Source: Ignavibacteriales bacterium
GTDB taxonomy: Bacteria; Bacteroidota; Ignavibacteria; Ignavibacteriales; Melioribacteraceae
NCBI GenBank assembly: GCA_020635285.1
Contig: JACKAB010000012.1
Location: forward strand, 44,929 to 108,928
Reading direction: 5' to 3'
DNA: 64,000 bases
The number at the start of each line of letters is the position of its first letter. Positions within the stretch are counted from its first letter, which is position 1. Made by a program: the position numbers and the translations under genes. The notes beneath the pieces were generated by a model. That model searched no databases. It saw nothing but the letters and a program-made list of their open reading frames with translations, and was not told the origin of the DNA. Positions 62,765 to 64,000 of this stretch are shown here, in pieces.

Positions 62765-64000
62765 ATGTTTACCAAAATAAAAAAATCATTAGTAGTGTTT
62801 TTAGCACTATTTCTAGTAAATAGTTCTTTACTAGCACAAACCGCAAGATTACAAGTTATACATAATGCTGCAGACGTTGCTGCTGCTTCCGTTGATATCT
62901 ATTTATGGAATACAGCAACTAATTCAGAAGTAGTAAAATTAGATGACTTTGGCTTTAGAGATGCAACTCCATTCGTAGATGTTCCGGCTGGAGTTGATTT
63001 AAATGTAATAATTGCAGCTCCTAATTCAACCAGTGAAACCGATGGTGCAATTGCTACAATTCCAGTGGGCTCATTAACTGCAGGAGAAGCTTATGTAGTA
63101 TTTGCTAACGGCGTACTTGATCCATCAAGTTATGCAGCAAATCCAGATGAGGTTTCAACTGCTTTTCAGCTATTAGTTAAGCAAATGGCAAGAGAAGCTG
63201 CTATGAGCTCTAACGTTGAATTCTTTGTGCTTCACGGAGCAACTGATGCACCAACAGTTGATGTAATTGCAAGAAATGTTGCAACCTTAGTTGATGACGC
63301 TCCTTACACAGCAATCACTGATTATATTGAAGTTCCTGCTGCATCTTATATTTTAGATGTAACACCTGGTAATGATAATTCAACAATAGTTGCTAGCTTT
63401 CAAGCAGACTTAAGTGGTTTAGCTGGTGGTTCTGCAGTTGTATTTGCTTCTGGATTTTTAGATCCTTCAGCAAATCAAAATGGTGCAGCTTTCGGAATTA
63501 TTGCTGTCTTAGCAGATGGAACTGTAATTGAGCTACCTGCTTACATGCCAAAAGCAAGACTTCAAGTAATTCATAATGCCGCAGATGTTGCTGCAGCTTC
63601 TGTTGATATTTATTTAATGAATGATGATCATGGTCAATTATTAAAACTAGATGACTTTGCTTTCAGATCAGCTACTCCCTTTGTTGATGTTCCTGCCGGA
63701 ATTAATTTAAGTGTAATTATTGCCGGACCAACATCAACAGGTCCAACTGACCAAGCTATTGCAACAATTCCAATAGGTCAATTAACTGATATGGAAAAAT
63801 ATGTAGTGTTTGCAAATGGCGTATTAGATCCGAATAGTTATACCGCTAATCCTGATCATATAAATACTGGATTTGAACTTTTAGTGAAAACAATGGCTCG
63901 AGAAGAAGCAATGAGCGATAATGTTGAATTTTTTGTTCTTCATGGAGCAACAGATGCACCTAAAGTTGATGTAATTGCAAGAGATGTTGCTACTTTAGTT
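62765..64000 (+). CDS. DUF4397 repeat protein, secreted, partial at window end
   Basis: Starts ATG 62765 with a GGGGA sequence before it and runs open past the last base (412 residues seen). The signal peptide ends SSLLAQT (about 26). The mature part consists of units of about 237 residues: ARLQVIHNAADVAAASVDIY recurs 711 bases later almost unchanged, as do DDFGFRDATPFVDVPAG / DDFAFRSATPFVDVPAG and VEFFVLHGATDAP. Each unit seems to hold two DUF4397 modules. It is probably a surface protein produced by recent internal duplication. The reading frame is intact despite errors elsewhere. Confidence 0.85.
   Translation, partial: MFTKIKKSLVVFLALFLVNSSLLAQTARLQVIHNAADVAAASVDIYLWNTATNSEVVKLDDFGFRDATPFVDVPAGVDLNVIIAAPNSTSETDGAIATIPVGSLTAGEAYVVFANGVLDPSSYAANPDEVSTAFQLLVKQMAREAAMSSNVEFFVLHGATDAPTVDVIARNVATLVDDAPYTAITDYIEVPAASYILDVTPGNDNSTIVASFQADLSGLAGGSAVVFASGFLDPSANQNGAAFGIIAVLADGTVIELPAYMPKARLQVIHNAADVAAASVDIYLMNDDHGQLLKLDDFAFRSATPFVDVPAGINLSVIIAGPTSTGPTDQAIATIPIGQLTDMEKYVVFANGVLDPNSYTANPDHINTGFELLVKTMAREEAMSDNVEFFVLHGATDAPKVDVIARDVATLV

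Noticed and set aside
1..64000. tRNA, rRNA, CRISPR arrays and transposase genes
   Set aside because: I looked for cloverleaf ends, regularly spaced repeats and DDE or HUH proteins and saw none; a covariance-model search would be needed to exclude small RNAs.

Overview
The window is AT-rich (roughly one third G+C by eye) chromosomal DNA. It most resembles a member of the Bacteroidota/Chlorobiota/Ignavibacteriota group, and Ignavibacteriales is my best guess. The reasons are TonB receptors with an N-terminal carboxypeptidase-regulatory-like domain, DUF4397 and fasciclin secreted proteins, free-standing four-helix-bundle (23S-IVS type) proteins, and promoters of the TTGACA-N17-TATATT kind rather than the Bacteroidota TTTG type. 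This is inference from gene content; no rRNA or tRNA gene, CRISPR array or transposase was seen.

Layout. 1-9.2 kb: end of an alpha/beta hydrolase, a small secreted protein, a TonB receptor with a small partner, an SDR, an MFS exporter, a sodium:solute symporter with a 34-residue MetS-like subunit, and two GNAT acetyltransferases. 9.2-18.6 kb: a TetR-controlled HlyD/ABC/TolC efflux operon interrupted twice by four-helix-bundle genes held between inverted repeats, then a MATE-like exporter. 18.6-21.8 kb: a two-component system divergent from a secreted acidic repeat protein. 21.9-30.8 kb: MlaF-like ATPase, radA, hslUV, a parvulin-type isomerase, an ICMT-like methyltransferase, rpoN and a DUF3109 protein. 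31.2-38.9 kb: a PAS-LuxR regulator, two related S74-type surface proteins, a broken SDR, a GH20 hexosaminidase and a small membrane protein. 39-46 kb: a glutamate-synthase-like FMN protein, Sco1 and PCu(A)C copper chaperones, and carA/carB. 46.3-53.6 kb: a second TonB receptor, class II photolyase, folE, a dihaem cytochrome c and lactate dehydrogenase.

53.6-64 kb is the most interesting part. A CarH/LitR-type regulator (MerR helix-turn-helix plus B12-binding domains, with the Trp-x9-Glu-His signature of adenosylcobalamin photoreceptors) heads a long leftward gene row: SDR, DUF2867 protein, glutathione peroxidase, CIA30 protein, redoxin-like lipoprotein, ferritin-like protein and a COG3046 photolyase-related protein. 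Divergent from it run DUF4397, fasciclin, SRPBCC and a second DUF4397 protein. Both promoters between them, and the promoter of the TonB receptor at 46362, carry TnGACAA repeats spaced exactly 11 bp with the first copy forming the -35 box. I read this as a cobalamin-dependent light/oxidative-stress regulon.

Sequence quality. About fifteen genes are split by single-base frame changes, mostly at homopolymers, and often the repaired frame restores a family-invariant motif (for example KNRFG in RadA). Most of these breaks are probably sequencing or assembly errors rather than decayed genes, and such genes are given below as one entry spanning all pieces. A family of TGTCATTCC...GGAATGACA palindromic repeats occupies many intergenic spaces.
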